NCBI RefSeq assembly: GCF_014217335.1
Contig: NZ_CP060092.1
Coordinates: 575,501 to 639,500 of the forward strand
Direction: 5' to 3'
Source: Teredinibacter purpureus
GTDB lineage: Bacteria > Pseudomonadota > Gammaproteobacteria > Pseudomonadales > Cellvibrionaceae
Length of the DNA stretch: 64,000 nucleotides
The first letter of the stretch is position 1. Each line of letters begins with the position of its first letter. Both the position numbers and the translations under genes were made by a program. The notes below the pieces were generated by a model, which saw only the letters and a list, made by a program, of their open reading frames with translations, searched no databases and had not been told where the DNA came from. Below, one piece after another: positions 8,646 through 18,704 of the stretch.

Positions 8646-9035
8646 ATGGAAAAAGTTCGTATCGACAAATGGCTATGGGCCGCTCGCTTTTTTAAAACGC
8701 GTAGCCTCGCTAAACAAGCTATAGAGGGTGGTAAGGTACATCTTAATGGTGCGCGCGTAAAACCAAGCAAAGAAGTTGAATTGGCAATGCAGCTCACTAT
8801 TCGGCATGGCTGGGATGAAAAGGTCGTCGATGTTATAGCGCTTTCTGACCAACGGCGAGGCGCACCCGAAGCCGCACGTCTCTATACCGAGACTGCGGCT
8901 AGCATTACCGCAAGAACCGTTAACGCAGAGCAACGAAAAGCATCTGGCAGCCTGCGCAGCGATACAAAGCCCACCACAAAACAACGCCGGCAAATTCACC
9001 GGTTTAAACGTATTAATACCGAAGACACACCATGA
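8646..9035 (+). CDS. hslR: Ribosome-associated heat shock protein Hsp15 (HslR)
   Basis: HslR binds 50S subunits that carry stranded peptidyl-tRNA after abortive translation and helps to recycle them. The 129-residue protein starts with an S4 RNA-binding domain ([20 protein letters not shown], then EGGKVHLNG, residues about 4-65) and ends with a basic tail rich in K, R and Q. It overlaps hslO by 4 bp (ATGA), which implies coupled expression with the redox chaperone. Confidence 0.95.
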   Translation: MEKVRIDKWLWAARFFKTRSLAKQAIEGGKVHLNGARVKPSKEVELAMQLTIRHGWDEKVVDVIALSDQRRGAPEAARLYTETAASITARTVNAEQRKASGSLRSDTKPTTKQRRQIHRFKRINTEDTP

Positions 9036-9946
9036 CCGACACAATACCGCACGACCAAACCCACCGATTTACGTTTAACAATACCGATATACGCGGCCAA
9101 ATCGTAACGCTCTCGCAAAGCTATAGAGATGTTTTATTACAACAAACACTCCCAAGCGTACTGCTACCGATATTAGGCGAATTTATTTCGGCTGTTGCAT
9201 TACTAAGTGAAACGCTAAAATTTGATGGGACTTTAACACTTCAAGTGCGTGGCGACGGCAACGTACCGCTCATCATGGCTGAAGCCACAAACACGGGCCA
9301 TATACGCGGAATACTCAGAACAAATCAAGCGCTAAGCCCTAACAATACAGTGCCAAGTAATGATGTATTCGATACCTCGAGCCTGCGCTCTCTTGTAGGC
9401 TCTGGCGTGCTGACACTCACAGTAGATCCAACAAATGGCCAGCGATACCAAGGTATTGTGCCGCTTGAAGGGGATCATTTGGGTGACTGTTTGGCCCATT
9501 ATTTTGAGCAGTCCGAGCAACTTCCCACACGTATATGGTTATTTGCAAATGACACACACTGTGGCGGCCTTATGCTTCAAAGCCTGCCTGCACAACAAAT
9601 TAAAGACTTAGACGAACGCGAACAATTATGGTCAACAAGCGCGCAGCTTGCCGGTACACTTAATCAAGAAGAGCTTTTCTCGCTAAGCCATGAACAAGTG
9701 TTGTATCGGCTCTTTAACGAGTTCGAATGTCACTTTTTCCCCGCGCGAGACATAACGTTCAAATGCAGCTGCAGCCGTCAGCGCAGTGAAAACGCTATTG
9801 TATCGCTTGGCCGTGAAGAGGCGTTTCAAGTATTAAATACCCAACAAAAAATTTCAATCGACTGTCAATTTTGCGGCAAGCACTACGCCTTTAAAAAAGC
9901 GGATATTCAAACGATATTTGGAGATTCGGACGCGGCCTTACATTAG
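9032..9946 (+). CDS. hslO: Redox-regulated chaperone Hsp33 (HslO)
   Basis: Hsp33 is a cytosolic holdase that is switched on by oxidation and unfolding of its zinc domain. The 304-residue protein has the N-terminal substrate-binding domain and the C-terminal zinc motif: C245 and C247 (CSC) and C278 and C281 (CQFC), which is the C-x-C...C-x-x-C signature. It is the last gene of its operon and is followed at once by a hairpin terminator. Confidence 0.96.
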   Translation: MTDTIPHDQTHRFTFNNTDIRGQIVTLSQSYRDVLLQQTLPSVLLPILGEFISAVALLSETLKFDGTLTLQVRGDGNVPLIMAEATNTGHIRGILRTNQALSPNNTVPSNDVFDTSSLRSLVGSGVLTLTVDPTNGQRYQGIVPLEGDHLGDCLAHYFEQSEQLPTRIWLFANDTHCGGLMLQSLPAQQIKDLDEREQLWSTSAQLAGTLNQEELFSLSHEQVLYRLFNEFECHFFPARDITFKCSCSRQRSENAIVSLGREEAFQVLNTQQKISIDCQFCGKHYAFKKADIQTIFGDSDAALH

Positions 9947-9960
9947 CGTAAAACACGCAT

Positions 9961-9999
9961 AAAAAAGCGCCAGCCCAGAAAAGGGAAAGCGCTTTTTTA
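9961..9999. terminator. Bidirectional intrinsic terminator between hslO and chpC
   Basis: AAAAAAGCGC and GCGCTTTTTT form a stem around an inner loop that contains a CCC/GGG pair. There is a T-run on the plus strand and, by symmetry, one on the minus strand. It therefore suits both converging operons, hslO from the left and the Pil-Chp operon from the right. Confidence 0.85.
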
Positions 10000-10044
10000 T
10001 TTCTAAGCTTTCGCTTGCGTTAACGCTCGGAGCCAAGACAACAA

Positions 10045-10533
10045 TTACTCTACTAATATACCAGTCTCTAGGCACGCCTTTTCAATGGCCGCAATATTTG
10101 GAAGTGTAAATTCTTCTAGCCCCAATTTTATATGCATATCATCGTATGCTTTAACCGCTTCTGAAGTATTTTCCACAATATCTTTTTCATGAATTCTCAC
10201 CATTCGCGGAATACCTTGTGTCGGTATAGCCACAAAAGCAAGGCGCTCATCAACACCCGTATTATTTAAAACGGCCATGCGACCCTGCGGATTAAGCGGT
10301 GTAACAGACCCGCCATTAAGACCTTCGTAAGAAACGACAGGTACTTTGATATTTCGCCACTCGTAATAACCGAGCAACCAAGGTGGAGCGTTGTCGATTG
10401 CAGTAAGAGGATGCATGGAAGCCATCTCGGCCACGCTAACGGTTGGCAGTATTAATATATTGTCGAGCAACGGAACCAGTAAACAGGGAATTTCCGGGCC
10501 CTCAGACGCAACGGCTATAGCACCTTCACTCAT
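10045..10533 (-). CDS. chpC: CheW-like adaptor ChpC
   Basis: The 162-residue CheW-domain protein is the last gene of the Pil-Chp operon. In Pseudomonas aeruginosa ChpC is an auxiliary adaptor thought to connect additional inputs to the ChpA kinase. The CheW fold is read from IPCLLVPLLDNILILPTVSV, WLLGYYEWRNIKVPV and RMAVLNN. There are no membrane segments. It is separated by 66 bp from chpB upstream. The name rests on position after chpA-chpB as much as on sequence. Confidence 0.85.
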   Translation of the reverse strand: MSEGAIAVASEGPEIPCLLVPLLDNILILPTVSVAEMASMHPLTAIDNAPPWLLGYYEWRNIKVPVVSYEGLNGGSVTPLNPQGRMAVLNNTGVDERLAFVAIPTQGIPRMVRIHEKDIVENTSEAVKAYDDMHIKLGLEEFTLPNIAAIEKACLETGILVE

Positions 10534-10599
10534 AATTCTATTCCCGATTTCTCATTAAATAATGTAACAAACTCTACCCGAAACTCAACCTGTTAAAGG

Positions 10600-11544
10600 C
10601 TAAGCCAATGATAACGTAGCACCAATATGACGGCCATATACGAATTGCCTAGCCAGTATTTCTGGCGAACCTTGGAACGTTACAACTCCCGTTGCCAGCG
10701 CCGATGCTGGCATTGAATCTACCGTACAGCTTGCTGGGGATTGAACCCACACTACACCACCAGAGCCTTTCATAAAACTACAACTCTGCGAGCCATCATC
10801 ACCCATACCTGAAAAAATGATGCAGCCACTTCGTTTCCCATAATTACGCGCCACTTTTGCCATTACTTGATTTGCAGAAGGTTGATAGGGCCCTTCCCAA
10901 GCGCCCACTAACGGCGTGATTACCCCTGTGGCATGAATACTAACTTGGTCACTGGGCGAAACCACATAAATACTTTTTTCGAGCAAAGGCTGCGATCGAT
11001 CACATTTGTATACCGCCCATTGGGTATTACTTTGAATAGCTTTTTGCAGAGTGGGTGATATTTCGGGATTGATGTGCTGGACGTAGAGAAAGGCAACGCC
11101 CGTTAAATTTTCGGGCAATGTTTTCAAAAACCGACCGACGGCTTCCGGGCCACCGGTGGACGCCGCCAACACCCATATCTCACGCGCTTTTTTTGCGTCT
11201 CCAACGGGCCTATTGGACATTCCGGTGCCCGCGCACAATTGAATTTTTTCAGCGAACCGGTTGAGACGTTCGGCTACCCCTAGCTCGCTATAACTTTCAA
11301 TATCGTCATATATAACGGGAACATCATACGTCTCTAATATTTCCATTAATTGTACTGATTTATCGTGCTGCAAATCTAAGCGAACAACCCACACTTCTAC
11401 GGCTGAAATATTATCTAAACATCCGGTACTGGCCCGAATAGTTTCAGCGATATCATGACCTGACCCATGAACAAGATCAGTTAAATCGTCAAGCTGAGCG
11501 GTGGTTTCCGCTAGTAACCCAAATTTTAGGGCGTGGACTGCCAA
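10600..11544 (-). CDS. chpB: Chemoreceptor methylesterase ChpB (CheB-like)
   Basis: ChpB removes methyl groups from glutamates of the receptor PilJ and so adapts the Pil-Chp pathway. The CheB catalytic domain covers residues about 120-310, with S129 in AASTGG, H157 in YVQHIN and D250 in GMGDDGS. Residues 1-105 look like a receiver fold (FGLLAE at the start, VWVVRLD, VPVIYDD) but lack the usual acidic pair and aspartate phosphosite, so control by phosphorylation is doubtful. It starts 4 bp after the chpA stop. Confidence 0.93.
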   Translation of the reverse strand: MAVHALKFGLLAETTAQLDDLTDLVHGSGHDIAETIRASTGCLDNISAVEVWVVRLDLQHDKSVQLMEILETYDVPVIYDDIESYSELGVAERLNRFAEKIQLCAGTGMSNRPVGDAKKAREIWVLAASTGGPEAVGRFLKTLPENLTGVAFLYVQHINPEISPTLQKAIQSNTQWAVYKCDRSQPLLEKSIYVVSPSDQVSIHATGVITPLVGAWEGPYQPSANQVMAKVARNYGKRSGCIIFSGMGDDGSQSCSFMKGSGGVVWVQSPASCTVDSMPASALATGVVTFQGSPEILARQFVYGRHIGATLSLA

Positions 11545-11548
11545 GGGG

Positions 11549-14500
11549 TTAGGTCTTTTTTTCTAGGGCAAGCAAATCGTTAATGCCGGCTAACAACGAT
11601 TCTTCTTGATACGGTTTACCCATATATCCGTTAACACCAAGCTCCATCGCACGATCGCGGTGCTTATCACCCGTTCGAGAGGTAATCATAATAATAGGTA
11701 TACCTTTCCAACGACTTGAAGTGCGAATGTTTTTCGCTACTTCAAAACCATCCATACGCGGCATTTCTATATCGAGCAACATTAGATCGGGGGTTACATC
11801 TTGCAGCACTCGCAAAGCATCTACACCGTCTTTGGCGGTAATAACGTTGAAGCCTTCTCTCTCTAAAAAACGTGTCGTAACTTTACGTACCGTTACAGAG
11901 TCATCCACTACCATGACCGTTTTAGTCACATATTCCGGCGCGTCAATAAGGGCCACGGAAGGCGCGGTTTCTAATTCAATAATACTGGCCTTGGCCATTT
12001 CTTTACGTACAAGCGCATGCGGATCCAAGATAACGACCACACTACCGTCGCCCATTAAGGTTGCACCCGATAAGCCCTGTACGGCACTGAATTGAGAACC
12101 GAGGCTTTTTACAACAACTTCACGGCTACCCATTAGGTTGTCGACTTGCACTGCCATTGTATTTTCAGCAGAGCGCACCAGTAGTACGGGAAGCGGTAAG
12201 GCTTGCCCTTCTAATTTAGGTGTTACGTCTGCATTTAGCATTGCACCTAAATAACGAACTTGATAATTCTCGCCAGCGTATTCAAATCGCGCATCTTCGC
12301 TACTGTAATAATGCTCAAGTTCAAAGGGGCTAACACGTACAATACCCTCGATGGTATTAAGCGGTACTGCATAGTGATCTAAACCAATTTCAACCATAAG
12401 CGCGCGATTTACCGATACGGTAAAAGGTAAACGCACAACAATTTCGGTGCCGCGACCCCACTCAGAATTAATAACAACAGAACCACCCATTGCTTTAATT
12501 TCGGAAGACACTACATCCATGCCCACACCACGGCCTGATATTTGCGTAACTTGTTCGGCAGTACTGAAACCAGCATGCAGAATAAACTGCATAATATCAA
12601 AATCACTAAGTTCTGAATCGTTAGCCATTAGGCCACGTTCAATCGCTTTTTCTCGCACTCGACGTAGATCTACACCGCGACCATCATCCGCCAAGCGAAG
12701 CAGTACATCGCCACCTTCTCGACCAAGAGTTAAAACGATTCGACCCGTTTCATTTTTTCCGGTCTCTAGGCGTTTATCCGGCATTTCAATACCGTGATCC
12801 ACGGCGTTTCGTAACATGTGCTCTAGTGGTGGAACCATTCGCTCTAGTACAGATCGGTCCAATTCACCTTCGATATTGTCTAGCTCGAAACTAACGTTTT
12901 TACCGAGTTCGCCCGCCACTTGACGAACGATTCGGCGCAGGCGTGGTACCAAACGTGAGAAGGGCACCATACGCGAACGCATTAAGCCTTCTTGCAACGT
13001 GGTATTAATACGAGACTGCTGAAGCAATAAGGTTTCTGTATCGCGAATATTGTCAGTTAACGTCATCCGTAAATCGACAAGATCGGAAGCGGACTCGATT
13101 AATGAGCGAGACAGTTGCTGTAACTGGGAGTAACGATCCATTTCAAGAGGGTCAAACTCTTCGTGAGCCGCCAACTGTTCTTGTCGAAATAATACCTGTG
13201 CTTCCGTTTCAATATCGAGCCGACGCAACTGTTCTTGCAAACGCGCTATCGTCGAATCGATATCATCGAGTGAATGCCCAAAATCACTGACTTGCTGCTC
13301 AATTCGAGCACGACTTATCGACGTTTCACCGGCCAAGTTAACAAGCTCTTCCAATAGATCGGAGTTAACTTTTACAACTTCTTGCGGCCCAGGGGGCTTT
13401 CGTAACGCGGCTTGACCACCACCCGTTTGGGCGGAAGGCATTTTAAAGCCCGATGGTTCTTCGCTGGCCTCTCGTGGCTTTGGCGCAAACGGTACAACAT
13501 TCGAATCTTCAGTTTGAGGCCGAGCAATGGGCGCAGCTTCAGCCTCTCTCGGCTCAACGTCTACGCTCTCAGATATCGCATTATTACTCAGGTTTTCAGT
13601 ATCAGGAATTTCGTCATTTTGAAGCGACCCTTCAGTTTCTACATCTACGCCTGCTACAACAACACGATTAAAATCGCCCGACATGAATTGCTGAATCGCG
13701 CGAACACCACTGAGCACTTGATCCTGAAAGGCGTGCATTTTAGGGAAAAACACATCATCGATATCATTTAAATCGGAGCTAATTAGAAAGGTTTCATAAT
13801 CATGCGTTAACTCTCCAAGGTTGTTCATACCCGACAAGCGAGCACCACCTTTAAGCGTATGAAGAACTCGCTTAATCTGTTCTGGGCTTTCAACGTTTGA
13901 CCAATCTGATTCCCAAGCGTGGACGGCTTCGTCGAGTTCTTCGATTAACTCTTCAGCTTCTTCAAGAAAGACTTCCAAAATATCTTCATCGAAATCTTCG
14001 TGGGTTGTATCGATACTATCGAGTAACCCAGGGATATGAGCGGAGGTAATTAGCGTGAGCGCTTCTGAGGCCGCGTTAATATCAGCGTCTACAGTTTGGT
14101 TAGGAGCAGGAATCTCGGCTTCGGATACGTCAGCAACAGGCTCCTGATCGAATCCCTTCTGCTCAACGGCATCCGTAGTATCACCAAGTTCGTCGTTCTC
14201 AACATTATCGAGACTGATTTCTTCTGTGATGATATCGGCATCATCTTCTACATTAGTATCGATATCGTCCAAGACCAAATCAACAGAGCGTTCAATGTCT
14301 TGCTCTGTGCTCTCTGGAATAATATCGAAAGATGTATCGTCAACGATTTTTTCAGTTTCTAGTGGTAAATTATCGTCACTAACAATTTCGTCATCGCTAT
14401 GATCTTCAGCAGTCGATCGCTGCTCACTTTCGTCCAACGCGTCGTTAGATGCATGACGAATGGGCGCCATCGAGCCGGTATGAATTAACGACGCCAATGC

Positions 14501-17500
14501 CGACGTTATTTCCTCTGACGGAGGTACTACATTTTGACCTGCGGCGACGGCATCGACCATATCCAATAAAGCATTATGGCCTGCGCCCATAATGCCAAAG
14601 AAATCTTCATTCGCTTCTAATTGGCCCTGCTTATACTGTTCATATAAAGTACGTAACTGAGCGCTTACACCCGCCATATCACTAAGGTTCGCTTGGTGGG
14701 CACCGGCCTCCAGCGTTGTAAGCTCGCGTACAACAAGATCAATATGGCCATTACTGCTGCCACTGGCTTGCCAATCGCCAAGAAGCTGCTCTGCATCTAG
14801 TAGAAGATCCATTTCCTCTGCCATAAAAATAGAAAGTAAACGAGGGTCTACCGTTTGCTGACCATCTTTTTGCATTTCTTTTAAACGGATCAAATGCCCT
14901 ACTGCAAGTTCACGTAGCTCAGCCGTACGGGCAACAAATTGCTGAAGACGCGGAATGTCCACACTTTCGTGGCTTTCAATTTGACCGAGAGCAATACGGG
15001 TATAACTTACAGCATCCCGATATAACTGAAGAATATCGGCGTTGATATCTTCTTGATAGGTAATTAACTCTTTAGCAAAAGATTCTAGTGGCTCTGCCAT
15101 AGCGGCAATTGGCGTTACTTGCGCCATCTTAGCACTGCCTTTGAGCGTGTGAAGTGCCCGCTGAAAGTCATCGCTTGGAGGAGAATAAATTGGCGCTTCT
15201 GCTTCCATTTTTCCGATGAAAGCTTCCATTGTTGCTAAGTGCGTCGCAGCCTCTGATGAGAAAATTTCCCATAAAACCAAATTATCATCGTCATCATCAA
15301 TACTTAGTGCTTCAACATCTCTCAGGGTTGCAGCGGTACTGTCTTCTTCATCGACAACGGAGTTTTCTACCGGAGCCTGTTGAACCTTATTAGATAAGTC
15401 TGGAAGCGGTACATCCCCGCCTTCTGGAATGCTGGATAATTCCGCTGGCACATTACCTTCCGCCATAGCGGTAGCCCAAACTCTATATTGCTCAGTAAGC
15501 GCTTTATGAGGATTTGGTTTTTTGTGTGCAAAGGCATTAATTAATTCTGGCAGAACATTTATGACCAATTCAATAATATGGCCATGTGCGGCTTCGTTAC
15601 GCACTGCTTTTTCGATAACGCGGTTCAGTATATTTTCAATCGACCAAGCGAGTTCGCCAATATCGTGAGCCTCCACCATTCGACCACTACCCTTCAAGGT
15701 ATGGAAGGCACGACGAACAACGACAAGCGCATCTTGATCCTGATGATTAGCTTTCCAAAGAGGGAAGTACTCGTCCAGGGTGTCTTTTACTTCTCCCGCC
15801 TCTTCGATAAAGATTTCAATAATCTCATCGTCGATATCACTGTCGGCCTCTTCATCCAAACTAATTTTATCGAGCGATACAACCGCTTCAGGAGGGCTGA
15901 TGGGAGGTTCAGCGACCGTTGAGACAGGTTGCTCTTGCTCAATTTGAGGTTGTACGTCCGACACCTCAACAGTAGGCGCTGACGCCTCTATTGCCGTTTC
16001 AACTACAACGCTATCACCCACAATATTACTAGCGAAGGAGCTCGGCTTAGACGAACCTGTTTCTTCAACAGGTTCATCCAAAATACCGCTACCACTGACG
16101 GGATATCCGAGCTGAGCAACGCTATTTGCCGCTACATCTAGGAGCGTCTCTATCTCTTCGTCCATATCACCCAGCAAACGCTCAAGGTAATATTCTAAAC
16201 TGGCTATGGCATCTGCAAGCGTGTCTAACTGCTCCCAGCCTGGGTTTTCATCGCTATTAAGCAACCGCTCTTTAATATATTGGCTACAAGATTCAAGTAT
16301 TGCCGCAGGACGCGACAATGGGATCATCTCCAAACCGCCACGGATATTATGCAGTAGGCTACCGACATTCAATAAATGGCTTTTATCCCACTTCGATGAA
16401 ATGTACTCAACAATAGCGTCTTTAGCTTGCTCTAAACCATGCTGACATTCTTTTAATACCGTAATCTTCGCTTGGTCAATTTCGATTTCTCGTTCGTTAA
16501 CGTTTGCAAGATCTCGGTTTGTTCCAACAACTTTTGCGATCGCTTCTAAACGGTGTTCTATTTCAATAATTTTACCCGCAACATCTAATATCACGGCTTC
16601 ATCAAAACTATTTTGCTGGCTTATTTCTTCAAGAATTTCGGCTTGTATATTGACCTTTTTACGTAAATCACCAATACCCAATACCGCCAATGTGTCAGCA
16701 ACTCGCTTAACAATTGGCAGTATCTCTTTAATGTCTTCTGGCGAACCATGCCCAGAGAGCGATAAGTCTAAAACATGTTTAATAGAATTAATTTCATCGC
16801 TTAACGCAACCACAACCGAGCGAATGGCTTCCGGATCTGGTGCTGACAGTGAATCGCCCTCACCTTCTTCACCAATACTGACGCCGTCTAATAAGGCTTC
16901 GGAAAGAATATATCGCTGTTTTACCCGATTAACTTTCTTTCCACCGCTTTCGGCTTTTGCCACATAATACAAAAGGTTTTTCAGTAAACTTTCGCGCGGC
17001 ATAAAATCTAAAGAGCCGGGCGCTTTCTCACCCAATACCCGCAGTTCGCGCGCGAGGTGACGAAGTAGCCCTCGTACAGCAACACTTAACGCTATATCAC
17101 CACGCAACAAACCTTCAATTAATGCCGCTGAAACTTCCCATACAGGAAAGCAAGCAGTACCTTGCGTAAGCGCCTCCATGCGACTAAAAACCTTATCGAG
17201 ATAATTAAGGTTTTCATCAACCTTTATGTCTCTCAATACACTGGCGGCTGCAAACTGGTACATTTCACGCAATTTCTTTAGGACTTGCGTGAGTTTTGAT
17301 TTGTCTTTGGTGATGGGGTGGCGCGTGCCGTAAAGCTCTTTAACAATGCGCAAGTTCGGCGAGAACAGATTAGTCTCACTCAAATAGCTTTGGTTTCGCA
17401 CCGCCCGCAAATCATTAAGCAATGGCAAGACTAAACTGGGGTGATCTTCTTTTTGAGTTTTAACATGATCGAGATAGATAGGGAGCTGTAACAAGGCTCG

Positions 17501-17797
17501 CATAAGCACTTCTTGTGCTTCGGGTTCGCTTGTCACTTTGTGGTCCATTAGCGATTGCGCTAAGTGTTCCATCTCCTCCGCTAAAAGCGAGGCACCATGA
17601 AACTCCACCATCTGCAAACTGCCATGCACCTGGTGAATATGGGTTAAACAAAAACGTATGCGTGTGGAATCCTTTGGGTCTTCCACAAATGCTTCTAGCG
17701 CTTGACGTGCGTCATCGAGAGTTTCACTGATCTCTCCAATCACCCAGTCTAACGCGGCAAAATTACGTTTATCTCCCATAGATGGAGCCCTGTACAA
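11549..17797 (-). CDS. chpA: Hybrid chemotaxis-type histidine kinase ChpA
   Basis: ChpA is the kinase of the type IV pilus chemosensory system and passes phosphate to PilG and PilH. The 2082-residue protein has several HPt domains with candidate phosphohistidines H55 (degenerate, HQVHGS), H483 (HNIRGG), H699 (HTLKGS), H883 (HTLKGS) and H1313 (HTLKGG). A further HPt-like helix bundle around residues 1000-1100 has no clear histidine. A proline- and glutamate-rich linker follows, then a CheA-type dimerisation segment (LVNLAGE, about 1485), the ATPase core (MLRNAVDHG, about 1665, and GRGVGMDVV), a CheW-like domain (about 1800-1930) and a C-terminal receiver with D2009 in LLDIEMP. The P. aeruginosa protein is longer (about 2470 residues). 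Confidence 0.95.
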   Translation of the reverse strand: MYRAPSMGDKRNFAALDWVIGEISETLDDARQALEAFVEDPKDSTRIRFCLTHIHQVHGSLQMVEFHGASLLAEEMEHLAQSLMDHKVTSEPEAQEVLMRALLQLPIYLDHVKTQKEDHPSLVLPLLNDLRAVRNQSYLSETNLFSPNLRIVKELYGTRHPITKDKSKLTQVLKKLREMYQFAAASVLRDIKVDENLNYLDKVFSRMEALTQGTACFPVWEVSAALIEGLLRGDIALSVAVRGLLRHLARELRVLGEKAPGSLDFMPRESLLKNLLYYVAKAESGGKKVNRVKQRYILSEALLDGVSIGEEGEGDSLSAPDPEAIRSVVVALSDEINSIKHVLDLSLSGHGSPEDIKEILPIVKRVADTLAVLGIGDLRKKVNIQAEILEEISQQNSFDEAVILDVAGKIIEIEHRLEAIAKVVGTNRDLANVNEREIEIDQAKITVLKECQHGLEQAKDAIVEYISSKWDKSHLLNVGSLLHNIRGGLEMIPLSRPAAILESCSQYIKERLLNSDENPGWEQLDTLADAIASLEYYLERLLGDMDEEIETLLDVAANSVAQLGYPVSGSGILDEPVEETGSSKPSSFASNIVGDSVVVETAIEASAPTVEVSDVQPQIEQEQPVSTVAEPPISPPEAVVSLDKISLDEEADSDIDDEIIEIFIEEAGEVKDTLDEYFPLWKANHQDQDALVVVRRAFHTLKGSGRMVEAHDIGELAWSIENILNRVIEKAVRNEAAHGHIIELVINVLPELINAFAHKKPNPHKALTEQYRVWATAMAEGNVPAELSSIPEGGDVPLPDLSNKVQQAPVENSVVDEEDSTAATLRDVEALSIDDDDDNLVLWEIFSSEAATHLATMEAFIGKMEAEAPIYSPPSDDFQRALHTLKGSAKMAQVTPIAAMAEPLESFAKELITYQEDINADILQLYRDAVSYTRIALGQIESHESVDIPRLQQFVARTAELRELAVGHLIRLKEMQKDGQQTVDPRLLSIFMAEEMDLLLDAEQLLGDWQASGSSNGHIDLVVRELTTLEAGAHQANLSDMAGVSAQLRTLYEQYKQGQLEANEDFFGIMGAGHNALLDMVDAVAAGQNVVPPSEEITSALASLIHTGSMAPIRHASNDALDESEQRSTAEDHSDDEIVSDDNLPLETEKIVDDTSFDIIPESTEQDIERSVDLVLDDIDTNVEDDADIITEEISLDNVENDELGDTTDAVEQKGFDQEPVADVSEAEIPAPNQTVDADINAASEALTLITSAHIPGLLDSIDTTHEDFDEDILEVFLEEAEELIEELDEAVHAWESDWSNVESPEQIKRVLHTLKGGARLSGMNNLGELTHDYETFLISSDLNDIDDVFFPKMHAFQDQVLSGVRAIQQFMSGDFNRVVVAGVDVETEGSLQNDEIPDTENLSNNAISESVDVEPREAEAAPIARPQTEDSNVVPFAPKPREASEEPSGFKMPSAQTGGGQAALRKPPGPQEVVKVNSDLLEELVNLAGETSISRARIEQQVSDFGHSLDDIDSTIARLQEQLRRLDIETEAQVLFRQEQLAAHEEFDPLEMDRYSQLQQLSRSLIESASDLVDLRMTLTDNIRDTETLLLQQSRINTTLQEGLMRSRMVPFSRLVPRLRRIVRQVAGELGKNVSFELDNIEGELDRSVLERMVPPLEHMLRNAVDHGIEMPDKRLETGKNETGRIVLTLGREGGDVLLRLADDGRGVDLRRVREKAIERGLMANDSELSDFDIMQFILHAGFSTAEQVTQISGRGVGMDVVSSEIKAMGGSVVINSEWGRGTEIVVRLPFTVSVNRALMVEIGLDHYAVPLNTIEGIVRVSPFELEHYYSSEDARFEYAGENYQVRYLGAMLNADVTPKLEGQALPLPVLLVRSAENTMAVQVDNLMGSREVVVKSLGSQFSAVQGLSGATLMGDGSVVVILDPHALVRKEMAKASIIELETAPSVALIDAPEYVTKTVMVVDDSVTVRKVTTRFLEREGFNVITAKDGVDALRVLQDVTPDLMLLDIEMPRMDGFEVAKNIRTSSRWKGIPIIMITSRTGDKHRDRAMELGVNGYMGKPYQEESLLAGINDLLALEKKT

Positions 17798-17821
17798 CGT
17801 GTCTTATCTCAAGTAAACGCA

Positions 17822-18683
17822 TTAGGCGTCCACCGATTTTTTAATATAGGCTTGTACTTCATCTGCCGGCGCACGGGACATTTCTGGATGAGACCAATCA
17901 ACCACCTCACCTAGACCGACTACTAATACGCCGCCCGGCTTCAAACGTTCTACAAAGGCATTCATAATTTCATGACGCAACCAACGTCGAAAATATATCA
18001 GCAAGTTTTGGCAAAAAATAATGTCCTGCACCATGCTCGGCATTTCATTGATATTGAGCACATTTGCATGGTTAAAACACACGCGATCTTGCAGTTCGGG
18101 TGATATTAAATATCGTCCATTATCTTGTTGCGTAAAATAACGTTGCCTAATCGCTGGTTCCATCATTTCAACTTTACGCTGTGGAAAAATACCATTGCGC
18201 GCTATCGTTAAAGCTGCGCGGCTGATATCAGTAGCAGTTACTCCGTAGTACGGGTCTAAACCCGCAGATTCGAAGGTGTCACTAACAATCATTGAAAGCG
18301 AATAAGGCTCTTCTCCTGAAGAACACCCAACGCTCCACACTTCAAATGATTCGCTTAAGGTGTTCTCAACAATCATTCGCTTCAAGCAAGAGTGAACATA
18401 ATCAATCGATGGACGATGACGAAAGAAACTAGTTTCTTTAACCACGAGCCGATCGATAAGTACAGACCATTCCATCATGCCCGACACGCCGTCGATAACA
18501 CGATTGTAATACTGCGAATAGTCAGTTTGACCCAGCTCACGCATACGCATAGTCACTTGCGTTTGCAAAAAAAACACGCTGCTGATCACTGAGACAAATC
18601 CCGGCACGATCCTCCAGTAATTTGCTCCACTGCTCAAACTGCCTATCACTTAGGTCTGGTGCTGCCTGTAAAGACCAAATCAT
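17822..18683 (-). CDS. pilK: CheR-like chemoreceptor methyltransferase PilK, frameshifted near its 5' end
   Basis: PilK should methylate glutamates of PilJ using S-adenosylmethionine. The CheR core is intact: RHRPSIDY, SVGCSSGEEPYSLSM (SAM site), ATDIS, and CQNLLIYF. From an ATG at 18683 the frame reads MIWSLQAAPDLSDRQFEQW and a further 20 or so residues in the style of PilK N-termini, up to an A8 tract at 18567-18574 (T8 on the coding strand). There it leaves frame. Removing one T joins it exactly to the core as QQRVFLQTQVTMRMREL. As it stands, only a GTG at 18649 opens the downstream frame, with an unrelated N-terminus. The intact gene would encode about 286 residues. This is either a one-base assembly error, slippage or a real mutation. 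Confidence 0.9.
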
Positions 18684-18704
18684 TCAAGTTAACCAATATT
18701 GGGA

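Noticed and set aside
17460..17730. Short frames antisense or in other frames within chpA
   Set aside because: They are shadows of the chpA frame, which is continuous and domain-supported throughout.
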